Assembly: GCA_947579605.1 (NCBI GenBank)
Contig: OX388313.1
Location: 1,612,001-1,676,000 of the forward strand
DNA length: 64,000 nt
Direction of reading: 5' to 3'
DNA from: Athripsodes cinereus
Lineage: Eukaryota > Arthropoda > Insecta > Trichoptera > Leptoceridae
The notes below the pieces were generated by a model. The model had not been told where the DNA came from and ran no database searches. It saw only the letters and a program-made list of their open reading frames with translations. The position numbers were made by a program, and so were the translations under genes. Positions within the stretch are counted from its first letter, which is position 1, and each line of letters starts with the position of its first letter. Shown piece by piece: positions 34,532 to 48,200 of this stretch.

Positions 34532-36231
34532 GACCGGTGTGGCGTGGAGGTAACGCTCTTGCCTTTGAGTCACGAGGTCCCGGGTTCGATTCCCGGCCAG
34601 GGCAAAGTGAAGAATGACCTTTTTCAAATTGTCCTGGGTCTGGGTGTTACATGTATATGTGTGTAGTGCATTGTATATGTGTGTATCGTCGCGTTAGTAC
34701 CCATAATACAAGATTCATCTTAGTTTGGGACTAGCTCGATCTGTGTGAGTTGTCTATGTATGTTATATTTTTATTTATTTTTTTAGTTAAATTTGAACTT
34801 GTCAAACAACAAACCCAGATATATCTTTTATAAAAAAAAATGGTCCACTTTGATCGAGATCATCACATTAGTAATTTCTTCCAGCCAACCTTTATTTGCG
34901 TGGCACCTAATTAGAATGATGAAATTTATGGCACGTATTGTGCAAGGTGCAAAAATATTCAATATTCAACATAATATATTCCTTCTAATGCAGTGCATTG
35001 GACTTCATCGTAAATATTATAAAACTAGACATTATACCTAGTAATGTTCAGGAAATAAACAGATACTAGCAATTCAATACAATGAATGAGATGTTCTCTG
35101 CCACATAAAATATTGGCAACTTTTGTTCTATTTTATATCAAAGTTCACCCACTTGTATACAAGTAATCAGGGCAGTAAGGCAACTTCTTATTACAAAAAC
35201 TGTTATTTTTGTTGATAAATAACAATAAATCTAATTTGTTAAAAGAGTTCTGTTGAGTCCCTGGTAAAGAATACGTCTCCCACCCTTTTCTGTAAGTTTT
35301 TGAGTGTCTAACTGTAAAAACTTAGTATTATTTGTAAAACATTGCGTAGAAGACATTTAACAAATTCAGTTCAGTGATCAGATATGTTACCCATCCTAAA
35401 TGTCTATGGTTAAGGGTGATTATAAATTGAGATTTAAAAAGAGTTTAATAAAACTGTATCCTTGGGACCATCAATTTGACAGAATGAAAAAAGCGTTGTC
35501 CTTGGCAATGAACAGGTTTCCTAAATTTAAAAAAAATTTCAGTCACATTGGTAAACTACCTATAATCCATCCACATCCATAATCCCCTCCTCTGATCCAT
35601 AATTCCTACCACATGTTGGGTGTGTGTCAATTATTATTTTAAATTTTGTTTTTTTTTTCTTTTGTTGTGTATTGGTGTCTTGTATATATATTCTGCAAAT
35701 CCAATCTGCATATTCCGGTGACGGGCCGTGTCTCGTCCCATATGCAAAGGCAAGAGCCAAGTCTCTGCCCGACTGTACGCAGTGAAATGGAGTAAAACCT
35801 TCACCTCATACTATCTCCTGCGTAAAATCAAGTGATCTTTCATTAATGGAATGCATGTTGCACATGCATTTCCGATGAAAATTTGATCACACAGTCATTC
35901 ATAATATGCGATACTCCCCGCATACTGGATTCAATGTTGTGTCGGCCATTCTGCGAGATGGTCCTGAAGAAGCACATGTATACACAATGCAGAAACACAA
36001 CACCTATTCTGCAAATCCAATCTGCATATTCCGGTGACGGGCCGTGTCTCGTCCCATATGCAAAGGCAAGAGCCAAGTCTCTGCCCGACTGTACGCAGTG
36101 AAATGGAGTAAAACCTTCACCTCATACTATCTCCTGCGTAAAATCAAGTGATCTTTCATTAATGGAATGCATGTTGCACATGCATTTCCGATGAAAATTT
36201 GAATACACAGTCATTCATATATATAGGTATA

Positions 36232-36262
<31 letters not shown>

Positions 36263-39200
36263 GTAAGTAAATTTGTCTTAATTAATTTATTTATTTTATT
36301 CTTCACTGTAAATTGGTTACAATATTACAAAATAAAACAGTGTCATATAAATATCAGTTATACAATTCAATGTACAGAGGGCGAGTTTATCGTAAAGATG
36401 CAATGTCTTCCAACTAATCCGGAGTTACCCTAACTTAACTGGGTTTATCTCAATGTGTCGTGGTTAGATGGAAGAAATTACTTTATAGTGATAATCTCGC
36501 CACTGCACATCGTCCTAGTTTTTAAAATTTTATATTATTTTGTTAACACTGTTATGTAATGATGATGTGCAAAAAGAATAAATAAATGAATAAAAAAAAA
36601 TAATAGATCTGCAAAAATACATACTTATAAACAGACTCTGATGTTTATTAAGATTTGTACATTACAGTACGATGCATGAAAAGTGTATGGGCGTGTATAT
36701 AAGTTAACTATCCATATAAAGTAACAAACACACAGCAAATTGTGTATTATTTTGTTCTTAGCATTTGTACAGAATGGTTGTGTTAAGGCTCAATACAAAA
36801 TACAACAGTGCTTTGATATTACATTATTTCAAATTATTTTCAATTATTTTACATCCAAACACTTAAGGTTCTTATAATTTTTTTTTATTAACACATTTTA
36901 TTTTCTACATATTTTATATTATATGGATTATATTGCACCATGGAGTACCCGGCAAATAATTGGTCTCCCACTCCTTTCTGCAAGTTTACGAGCGTCCTGT
37001 AAAAGGCAGGTGTTCGAAAAAATAAAAAGATTTTACATCTTAAATTCATAAGTTAAATGAGGTTCACCACCCATCTTGATTGTCAAAAAAAATGTTGGCA
37101 TGGAGAGGATAGCTTGCATATTTGTTACATGTGGCTGCTCTGCTGACTACCTCAATTATGGGATATGCTGTGATGGTATATAATATAATATAAATAAATA
37201 AATAAAATAAATAATAAATAAATAAAACTTTATTGGCATCAATATAATATAAACAGTGTACAAGTTTTTGTTCCAATAAATTACCAAAAGGCGGGCTTAT
37301 CGCATATGCGATTTCTTCCAGCCAACCCGAAAAAATAAAATAATAAATAAATAAAAATTAAACAATAGAAAATACATATGGATAAAAGTATATAAATACA
37401 AACCCCAAACAAGATGCTAAAAAAAAACTACAAATGAAATATATAATATAAATAAGATAAAATATAAAAAGCACACATACAACAAGAATAGGAAGGGAAA
37501 GAGGAAAAGGAGAGGATCTGCTCGGCGTAATTATTATGCGAAAGTGTAAAAAAGTAAAAAAAGAAATCGAAATATATGTAATTATATTGAAATATATTTT
37601 ATCATTTTAACATTTAATACAATTAATATCTAAAATTCAGCGATGAGGCGTGGCACCCATCTTAAATGTATTTTTTTATTGGAACGGAGAGCAGTCTGCA
37701 TGTTTATTACGTGTAGTTAGTACATTGGTTACCCCACTTGTGGGATGTGCCGTAATGGTATAGAGTAAATAGTAGAATTTTATAATTTTTATGAAAACAG
37801 TGAAATGGTCGTCATCGACATAATGAACATAGATCAAAAACATAATAGTGATTCTCTCAGAATTCAGGTTCCAAAGTTTATAATGTCAACACTACTGACA
37901 TTCGCCCTTTTACTCCATTCCACTGCTGTTTCACTCCCACTTATGTATCATAAGTATTGTATGTCATATCTGTATTCATAATTATAGACTATTTCACAAC
38001 TTTAGACCAACGCTTGTTTAAGATTGATATCAAAATGTATTTATTTTAATTTATTGTGTTATTATGTATGTACTTGCTCACACCGATTTTTTGTTTTTAT
38101 TTGATAACGTTTTCTATATTGTAAACATTGTTCATATTTGCCGTCATGTTTTTGTTTATTCGTTTATTTATTCATTCTTTACTGTACATTGATTACAGAC
38201 AATTTGTTCATGCTAATCTTCGTTTATTATTTTGACATACTCATTGTTGTTATAGTTGGTTTTGATTTTTTATGTATTGTATTTTGCATTGTGTAAACCT
38301 TACTTTTAAAAGACCAATGGGCTCCGTTAATGAGTTAATAAATAAATACTTTGTAAAAATAGTTGTAAGCCCAATTTCATTTGGGAATAATCATAATTAA
38401 TGATTTCATATTTGGAATAACTTTGTGAAAGTTCATTGTAATAGAATTGAAATAGATTTAAAAAAAAAACACTGTATTACTTTCACTATGAAATTTTTTA
38501 TTCATAGTGAAAGTAATACAGTGTTTTATTTTAAATCTATTTTAATCTTAATCAACAAAATAATACAACACAATTTTTTCTAAAAAATATTTTAAATTTA
38601 GATTAGATTAGTTTAGATTTTATTGAAATAATTTTTTTAGACATTTTAAATGATTGTATTACTCTAATGTGTTTCAGATGGTGCTCGTCAGTCCAACAGA
38701 AGAGCAATATGACCTTCTGAAGAAGAAACTGTTAGAGGACATAGAGACTGCTCGGGGAGAGGTCATCTATGACATTGGGCTTGCCGAAGGTAAACTAGCC
38801 ATCATTTTTTTATTTATTTTTTCATTCTTTACTGTATATTTTATAAAGAAGTAAATTCATATAAATATAATCAATATACAGAGGGTGAGTTTATCCCAAA
38901 GGCGAGGTTTCTGCCAACTAACCCAAATCATGATAATTAAAAAAAAAGAATTTTCCACAATTTTTTCTTGAAAGTTCCAAGAACGAATCTCAAGCAATTT
39001 GTTTAAAGTGTGAAGGTGGAGTGTATCAACAGTGGGATTTGAACCTAGGACTTTCAGATTGTAAATTTGAGGCTCCACCATCCGATTACCAACTACTTTC
39101 TAAATAAATGTATAGTTTTGTGAAAAATACTTACCGATAATAATAATAATAAATTTTGTTTAAAAAATGTGATATGAAAGAAGTCGCATTTAAGACATAC

Positions 39201-42200
39201 AATATATTATTCAGTTCAGCGATGGGGTACGCCACCCATCCTGAATGTCTTACCTTTTATTTACACGCAGAGGGCAACTTGCATGTTTATTACGTGCAGT
39301 TGGTCTGCTGGCTACCCGACTTGTGGGATATGCCGTAATGGTATGAATGAATGAAGAATATGAAATAATAATAATATAACTTTGGAGTGTTAGGTGTGTG
39401 GATTGTAGAATTTTTTTCTTATTTTGATTTATGTAGAGATTTTTTTTATTGTTTGTGAGTTTATTATTTTTATTTGTGTTCAGTGTTAATGTGACGTGGA
39501 TAGATGGAAGAAATGCATTTGTATTTCATGTAAAGTATTGTGTAAAAGGCTTCATGCCGTTGATATAAACAAATAAATATAGTACCTATTATTTCAGGTT
39601 AGGAAATCTTAGTTTGTAAAAAATTTGAAATAGCTTTCAAATGTGTTAGCATTGGATTTATTTTCTTAAAGTTTATTATTTAGGTTTTGTTTAAATTATG
39701 GTAGGTATAATTTAATTTGTAAAAAAATAGTTTGTAGAAATAGTTTTGAAATTTGTATGCATTTGATTTGTTTTATATTTAATATGTCCCTACTCTCCTA
39801 ATACCAGTAAACTTTTTACTGTTTGGAGAGTGAGAAAAAAAAATTGTTACTTATTAGATATATTAAGGTAATGAATTACTTATTGTTATAGTTTGTCTTA
39901 TGTACTTAAATAAATAAATAAAAAAAAATAAAAAAAAATCATTATATAGTGATAATCTCGCCACTGCATATCATCACATTTTTTTTCTTATGTAAACTGA
40001 TTTGTTGATTTTGTTATGTGAATGATGATGTGCAAGAAGAATAAAATAAATAAAGAAATAAGACTTAATTTTAAAAATAAAATTTGTACCAAAGTCTTTG
40101 GTTGTTTATGTGACTGATCATTTTATGTACACTCTGCGGATAGGTCCTCTCAAACACAACAACTCCTATAAATATTTACTTGACATTTCAGGCGACTGTG
40201 AGAGTGGTCTCAGCGAGGAAGATTACAATGCTTCTGTAGCCACACTGCAGTCCCTAGCGGACCTGATAGGAGCATCCTGTGTGGAGTTGAGGAAAAAGAC
40301 AGGTACGCAAGCCAGTCAGCTCGTCATTACAGGACAGTACCTCATTAGGAAGAAACTGGAGGATGCTGATTTTATGGAAATCAGGTTAAAATTTCACATA
40401 TTTTTGGATATATTATCGAGAAACAAGCATGTTTAAATAAAATAAAATGATGTTTTATTTGTCTATATCAGTAATTGCTTACGTAACAAATAAATAGATT
40501 GAATCCTCTTTGCCTTAAAAAATATGGACATTTAGAATAAGTGATGGCTATAATGAGGGTAACAGATGATTTGTACTATTTTTCGTACCATTCTACATTT
40601 CTTAAGCTGTCTCAAGAGCATTAGCAAAAAGGGCTGCTTTCATCTTGTTTCTAAAATTGATTTTCTGGCATCAATGTGCATATGAAATTACATTTTCATT
40701 TAATAATTTTAAAGTACATGAAATGTATTTGTTTATTTGTAACTGTGGTTTGTATTGATTGCAAGATAAGTACATACGTTTTATCTTATTTGTGGTTTTA
40801 TAAATACATTCACCTCTTGTAGTGGTTTTTCGTAAAACAGCACATGAACAAATATCTATTTTATTATCATTACATTGTACAAATTGACACAAGCCACAAA
40901 AAATTGTTTTGGGATGACGCTCGTTAATGTACTATATTATACTATATCCTCACGCCGTGTCCCAAGTGGGGGTAGGCAAAGAGAACGAAAACCATGTAGA
41001 TCTATCCTAACATAATTCTTTCACTTCTTTTACATTCATACAATTTCGCATACACACACATCTTTGAGAATTTGATCCGCGTGATCAAGCCACATGGCTC
41101 TCAGATATCCGTGCTTCCTCACAACCCCTTTTTCAGATAAGTGTATCCTCTTTGTCATCTTTTCCTCATCCATTTGTTTCACATGTTCAAACCATCGTAA
41201 CTTATTTACACGCATCCTATCCACAACACCTCTCGCATCCGCTCATTCTTCTAATATCCTCATTCCTTTCAGAGTGGCCGTGGTGGGTAATGTGGATGCA
41301 GGCAAATCAACGTTATTAGGAGTGCTGACACACGGAGAGTTAGATAATGGACGAGGCTACGCCAGACAGAGGCTCTTTAGGCATAAACATGAGCTGGAAA
41401 GTGGGAGGACTAGTTCCGTAGGAAATGATATATTGGGGTTTGATAGTCAAGGTGAGAAAAAAATAACTATATCTTCTTTTTAATTTTGTATTAGACCTTA
41501 AAGTGTGTTCATACAAAAAAATCTTCTTGTAATGTAGAGGCTCAAATAACCATATATTTGTAAAAAAATTGAATTCGTTGGTAGCCTGGAGGCAGAGTCT
41601 TGGCCTCGTGCATAAGAGGTGTGCAATATCGTCCCACTTCTGACTAACTGTCGTATCTGCGTAAATGTAAATTGTTCAGGAGAGCATTTTTTGTGTTTTG
41701 CCATGCATATTTTCGTCTCTCCTAGTTATATGATACAGTGTAAATATATTACATTATTTTATTTGTACTTACCTATTCTTATATATCTCAGAATCATTTT
41801 TGTGATGAAATTTTGTGGAATTAGTAGACACACCACATTTTATTTAGATTAATTCGTAAATACGACAAAAAATCAGACATCTATTCCAGGATAACGGTAA
41901 CAGTTACAGGTGTGATCTTCAGTGAGAACATGCAGGGCACATATAAGTACACATTGGTGAGCATAACTCGATTTCACCAAAAATGTCAGATACGACAGTT
42001 AGTCAGAAGAGGGACGATATGTACATTAAAGAACAAATAAGTGTTTAGCGTGGATTATTCTGGCATTTCAATTTCAATACAACTTCTTGGTTATAAAATA
42101 CATTTTATTTTTATTTTTAGGTAATGTAGTAAATAAGCCGACACATGGTACACTAGATTGGGTAAACGTCTGCACAAAATCTTCCAAAGTAATCACCTTC

Positions 42201-45200
42201 ATAGATTTAGCTGGACACGAGCGATACCTCAAGACGACGGTGTTTGGTATGACGGGACACGCACCTGATTTTGGAATGTTAATGGTGAGAACATAATCAT
42301 TTGTTTAATTAAGAAATGTGTTTGATGAAATTCAGAAAAAAGGATGTCAGAATTATGTCAAAGCGAAACAGAGATTATTTAAAGTAATAACATTGTTCAT
42401 TCATACATACATCCAACCCATCATGGCACATTCCACAAGTGTAGTAGCAGCGAACCGATTCATCATCATCACCCTCAACGCTCCTCTCGGGAGCACAGGG
42501 CAGAAACCAGCCTCCTCCATTCAGAGCGTCTCTGTGCCAATTGCGTCACCTCTTCCCGGACCGATTACATGTAATAAATATGCTTGTCATCCTCTCTGTG
42601 CCAATAAATGTTAAGATATTAATATTCAGGATGAGTTGCATACGTCATCACTGAACTGAAGATTTAAAATGTCATAAAACGTGATTTTTTATGAATTCCT
42701 GACATTTACTAGACATTTGAGAACTTGCAGAAACGAATTGGAGGCCTAGTCTTTACTGGGGACTCCACTGACTATTTCACGTAACAAAATCCATTATTTG
42801 TTAGGTGTATGTTTTAATGAACATCTTCTTTTTCCCATAAAATAATAAGACATTCAGAATGAGTGGCATACAAAATTGCTGAATTGAATGTGACGGATTA
42901 TTGAAAAGTCTTCAGATTATGCTGAGACCATTGCAGCGTTTGGCTAATGCAAATGTCTCATATAATATCACGTTTTTGTGGTTGAACTTTTCTATTTCTC
43001 ATACCATCCCTGTATCTTCCGCAAGTGGACTAACTTGTGGACTAATTTTATATAATATGTACGCAAATTATTCTCTCTCTATCTCCGAGTCAAATTAAAA
43101 TTAGGTATTCAAGATCGCTGGCATAGGTTATAGTATAGATTTTATATGTATTTTTTATTGTTCCAGATTGGAGCTAATGCGGGTATTGTCGGAATGACTA
43201 AAGAACATTTAGGTTTGGCTCTGGCACTCTCTGTTCCAGTATTTGTAGTGGTAACCAAGATAGATATGTGCCCCCCTAATGTTTTAGCTGTAAGTATAAC
43301 CTATTTATCCCCTGTTCCATATTATCTCAAGGTTTCTGACCCTCAAGTTGTCCCGAAATTAGTACACACCTTGTTAGGTAGTATAAAAAACTTTGTTGAA
43401 AGACATCATCCAATTGGCACAAAATTTCCGGATTCTTTTCTTCCCTGTATACCCAAGGAGGAAGTGAAAGCATTCAATTAGAAATAGTATAGCCTACTTC
43501 CCGATTCGAAAATGTATTTATTATAAAAAGTACTTTGTCTTTCATTATTTGAATTCCTAAATAATAATAAAACCTAAACTCTTGTAAATTTTCAATATTG
43601 TTTAATAGTGGGCGTGGATATTGATTCTAGATAATTATAATAAAGCACCCTTGGAGTGATATTATCAAAGTATTATTTTATTTTATAGGAAAATTTAAAA
43701 CTTTTGATAAGGTTACTTAAGTCTCCAGGATGTAGGAAAGTCCCTGTGATGGTGAAGAACAGCGATGACGTCATACTGAGTGCAACTAATTTTGTATCTG
43801 AAAGGTTAGCATTCATATTTCTTAATATAATATTTATTAAATTAACCAAACTCAATAAATCTGATTTCTTTCATCATTTAACAAAATTATTTATGTATAT
43901 TTTTTTTTTAACAAAACTGAATTTTATACTCAATTTTTCATTAAAGATATTATTGTCAAAGTCTGTGACAGGGGTCTGTAGAAAAACCTTTGCTTACAAA
44001 CCTTATGCGGCCCATTTAAATGTCTCTACCAGATTTTTGCTGGAACGTAGATGGAAAATATTTTTTTTTAGTAATTTTCATTTACAACAACAATTATACA
44101 CAATTCAACTTTCTTATAGGTTATGTCCAATCTTCCAAGTTTCTAATATGAGTGGTGAGAATTTAGACCTTCTCACAATGTTCCTCAATCTCCTCAATAC
44201 TAGGATGCCATCTCGTGATCAGGAGCCAGCTGAATTTCAGATTGATGATACATATTCAGTACCTGTAAGTTTAATATCAATCTTTTTTTGGTATTGCATT
44301 AGGTCCCCCAATATTTATTATCACTCGAGAGAAAGTTTCCCTACTTTGGGCAGCTCGAAAGTGGTTCTTAATTTTTAACAAATTTGAGAAAATAGCAATA
44401 TTATTTTCAATCAAGCTTGTATTATGAACGTAGATTATGTTTGTAGAAGCTATTTATTATGTCAGTGCACATGTAGTAGAATTCTATAATAAAGTAAACT
44501 GAAACAAGTGTTTCTTTCTACCATAAATTGTGAGTGAGATGTTATTGGTTGATAATGACCTGGTATTTATTTATTTTATTTATTCAGTGAGGATCAGACA
44601 GTTGAAACAATTAGTACAAACATTAAAAGACAACAATGAGCAAACCAATTAAGATCATTTTCTTACCAATCTAATAAACATAAATTTAAGACTTCAAATG
44701 TTAAAACACATAAAAATGTTAAAAAAAAATGTGAAAATGTAAAAAATGTGTAAAATGTTAAAATATAAAAGTGTAAAAAAATGCAAATAAATGTAAAAAA
44801 CGATAAAAATGCAAAAAATGTAAAAATGTATAAAATGCAAAATGTATAAAATGCATAAAAAATAAAAAGCCAATAAATGCAAAAAATATAAAAACACATA
44901 AAAGTACACAACCCACCAAAGTCCACTAATTTTATCCCCAAAAGTAGCGTTTACCATGTTAAAGAAGTAGGAAAGCAAATTCCCCTATGGAACAACAGAT
45001 GAATCCAGGGCCCCCGAGACATATGATAAGTTGAAAGACGTCTCTCTCGCAATTTATAATCTACAGTTGAAAGAAACTTTTGTTTCAATTTAACTAGTTA
45101 GTAGAAGTATTTAAAGCCTAAATCTCTGATTAAAATTTTGAGACATTTTGATGAGGTTTCCACCTTGTATTTTGTTCTCAATTTAAAGTGATTTTTTATG

Positions 45201-48200
45201 ATTTCTAGGGTGTTGGGACAGTTGTGTCTGGTACAACATTACAAGGCACCATCAAACTGAATGATACTTTATTATTAGGACCAGATCCTCTTGGACATTT
45301 TATACCGATTGCAGTGAAAAGTATTCACAGGAAAAGGATGAATGTAAAAGAAGTGAGAGGGGGACAAACAGCTAGTTTTGCGTTGAAAAAGGTAAGAAAT
45401 ATTTTCAACAATTTTACTGGTAACATTTTTTTTTTTTTTTAAAAAGATATATCTGGGTTTTGTTATAAACCCAAATACAACCTTATACACCTTTCACAGT
45501 AAGCTAAAAGCTTGTGTCGTGAAAGGGGAATTTGCCGGCACCTGGGATCGAACCACGGTCCCCTTGTTCACGAGGCTGAGACTCTACCTCCAGGCTACCG
45601 ACGAACATTGTCTGTAAATAGTTTGTGTAACCGCATCAGAGAAGCAAACAACCAAATATTTTTACTTCTCTTTGTAAATGTACAAGAGAGAGGAAAAACT
45701 AGCAATATCAAATTGTCAGCAAATTTAAAAAAAAAAATCCTCTTTTTTTTTAAAACAATATGCCTTTGAAGTGTGACTCTATTTGACGTTTTTGTGCTCC
45801 AGCTGTCAAATTTTGTCTCGCATATTTTCTAAATATAATATAGCCCATATTGACCTAATTCTGCTTTTCAGCTCCAACTTTTGTGTGGAAAAGTGAAACA
45901 AAATTTGACAGTAGAAAATGTCAGATAATGCCACACTTAACAAGCGTTTAAATATTTGAAAAACAAATCCTCGTTTCCGATTAATGATAATTTTTGCATC
46001 TTTTCTCTCCAGATAAAGCGTTCTCAGATCCGTAAAGGCATGGTGATGGTATCTCCAGAATTGAACCCTAAAGCTTGCTGGCAGTTTGATGGAGAAATAT
46101 TAGTTCTGCATCATCCAACCACTATTTTGTCCAGCTATCAAGCTATGGGTATGTCCATATTTTTATTTATATTGAATTTGGTCAGAAGAACATATTACTT
46201 GAAACGAGTCTAAGATTGCCATTAATAATGTTGAAAGCTATATGTTGATGTCAATCATTGATACCTGACAGAATTACAGACAATTTATAAAATGGCTATG
46301 TTTGGTGCATGCTCAATAGACTCAAGTTCAAAATGCATGTGAAGTGTTAGATACTCATTATTTTCTAAATGCACTCTGAGATCAGGTCCGTGAACGAAGA
46401 TGTTGAAGGTTGTCAGTCTCACAGAATGGAATTACTGCGACCACCATTTAAGAACACAGGCCAACACCACTACTCTTTTGTAGGAGAAAAATGGAACAAT
46501 GGAACAATTCGAGATAGAGTAGAGAATCAAAAATTGAAAAATATGTATTGTCAAAGAATTTATTAGCAATGACAATTGCTAGTATTAATATGCATGTGTA
46601 TTTTTGAGACTAAATTTATAACTACATGATCGATTGAGTGCGGTAAGGTATTTATTTAGATAGATAAAAGTCTTACCAATCTTTGAAAAGATTGGTAGAC
46701 AAGTTATTGTTTTGCTTTCAGTTCATTGCGGCAGTATTCGACAGACGGCTTCCATTTTAGGAATGTCCCAAGAGTATCTGCGAACAGGAGATAAAGCTGT
46801 GGTCAGATTCCGGTTCATCAAACATCCAGAGTATCTCAAACCTGGACAAAGGATGGTCAGTAAATTTTAGTATTGCAATAAATATATTATGTATGTACAA
46901 TTAAATAATCAGTATTGAGCCAGTATATACAACCAGGGACTGTTCAGCACTAAAGTCACACATTCTGTGTTGGTTCTGCAGAAAACCATATCAAATCCTG
47001 TGTTTTCCTTACAGTTTATGACTTTTTCTGACAGCTGAGATCATCTGCAGAAGATGTTTAACGATTATTTATTTATGTTTGTAGTTATTCCGTGAAGGCA
47101 GGACGAAGGCAGTTGGTAATGTAGTGAATTTAATTTATTCAAATAATGTACAGCAACCTCCGAGAACTAAACCCAATAAAATGCATCCAAGAACGCAGCC
47201 GGGTAATAACTTTACACCAGAACAGAAAAAGAGCTTGAATGCAGTAAGTTTTATTTATGTATCTGTTTATTATTATCTTATAACTAGCTATCCCGTCATA
47301 ACATTTTCAACAATGGCAAACTTTGTCCACAATCTCATTTCTTTCCTTCTCTACTCTGTGTAAAAATATGTTTTTTCTTCGCTGTGGTTATAAATCTGAT
47401 TTTTGTTTGTGTGCAATTGAGAAATACCACTACCATTGGATATTTTCAGAATATACATACACACATATCATCTTACCGCTTCCCTCGTAGGCAGGAAGGA
47501 TCAAGCGCCACTTCCTTCTATCCTTAATAATAATAACTAGACAACTTATTTATGATGCGCCGTTTTGTGGAAAAACCACCGCAAGGATCCATTAAAGAAT
47601 CATAACACCTCCTGAACAATAGGGTTTTTAACCTCGTCTTGAACACCTCCACACTCTCCAGAGTTTGCAAATCATAGGGAATTTTGTTCCACAGCAACGG
47701 ACCAGCCACACAGAAGGCACATCCTTGCATACATCTTCCACTTCCATCACTGCCATAAAATTTCTCATGCATGCTCTCCTGTTCAATGTGCTCAACACAT
47801 GACCATCCTGTAGGATCTGATGTAAATGATCTTGTCATTTGATCCTTGGATGGCCACGTCTCAGCCAAATATATATTTTTGGTCATTCTGTTCTCATTTA
47901 TTCTTTCCACATGCCCAAACCATGGTAACTTATTTATATCCATATTTGTCATTACACCAACTTCCATTCCACATTCCTCTCGTGTAGCACTGTTTTCAAA
48001 ATATGACTCACCTTTTTTTTGTCCTATCGGATTCCATCACCATTGATCATAGAGACTCTCATTTCATGCTTTTAATTTCTTTTCAGTATCAGGCAGCCGA
48101 AATGGCAAAGAGTAGTACCAGTGCAGATGGACAAAACAAAAAAAGCAAAGAAGGGTCACAGAAACCAATCACACGACGATCTAAAGGAAGTACGCCCGAA

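Larger units (their letters stand above)
28982..38677. other. GTPBP1 intron 1, 9.7 kb of accumulated repeats
   Basis: Contains no exon that I can support. Listed inside it: LINE fragments, R1 repeats, a TIR element, a family 2 SINE next to an (AT)n tract, a 316-bp-offset duplication, LINE tails and hairpins. 29220-30220 shows only AT-rich sequence; 30225-30340 starts with a (TTTA)n run typical of an antisense retroposon tail. Confidence 0.6.

Noticed and set aside
35560..36101. Repeated protein starting [20 protein letters not shown] on the minus strand
   Set aside because: The two frames are identical because the DNA is duplicated (35690-36228); they start alike but end differently and show no known domain.
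41094..41483. 129-codon gene with a P-loop
   Set aside because: The first ~60 codons are the antisense of a LINE fragment; only 41273-41451 is a real GTPBP1 exon.
43290..43481. Extension of GTPBP1 exon 6 by 64 codons
   Set aside because: Exon 6 has a good donor (GCT|GTAAGT) exactly where the family continues in exon 7; the extension resembles nothing known to me.
43704..44378. Continuous 224-codon gene
   Set aside because: It is GTPBP1 exons 7 and 8 read through intron 7 plus part of intron 8; canonical GT-AG sites remove the middle and the protein matches GTPBP1 only when spliced. Kept as a finding, not as a gene.
44663..44978. Phe/Tyr-rich membrane proteins on the minus strand
   Set aside because: Artefact of the low-complexity 'aaaatgtaaaaa' tract.
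47524..47967. 147-codon minus-strand gene
   Set aside because: A chance fusion of two nested LINE remnants (CR1-like piece inside another LINE).
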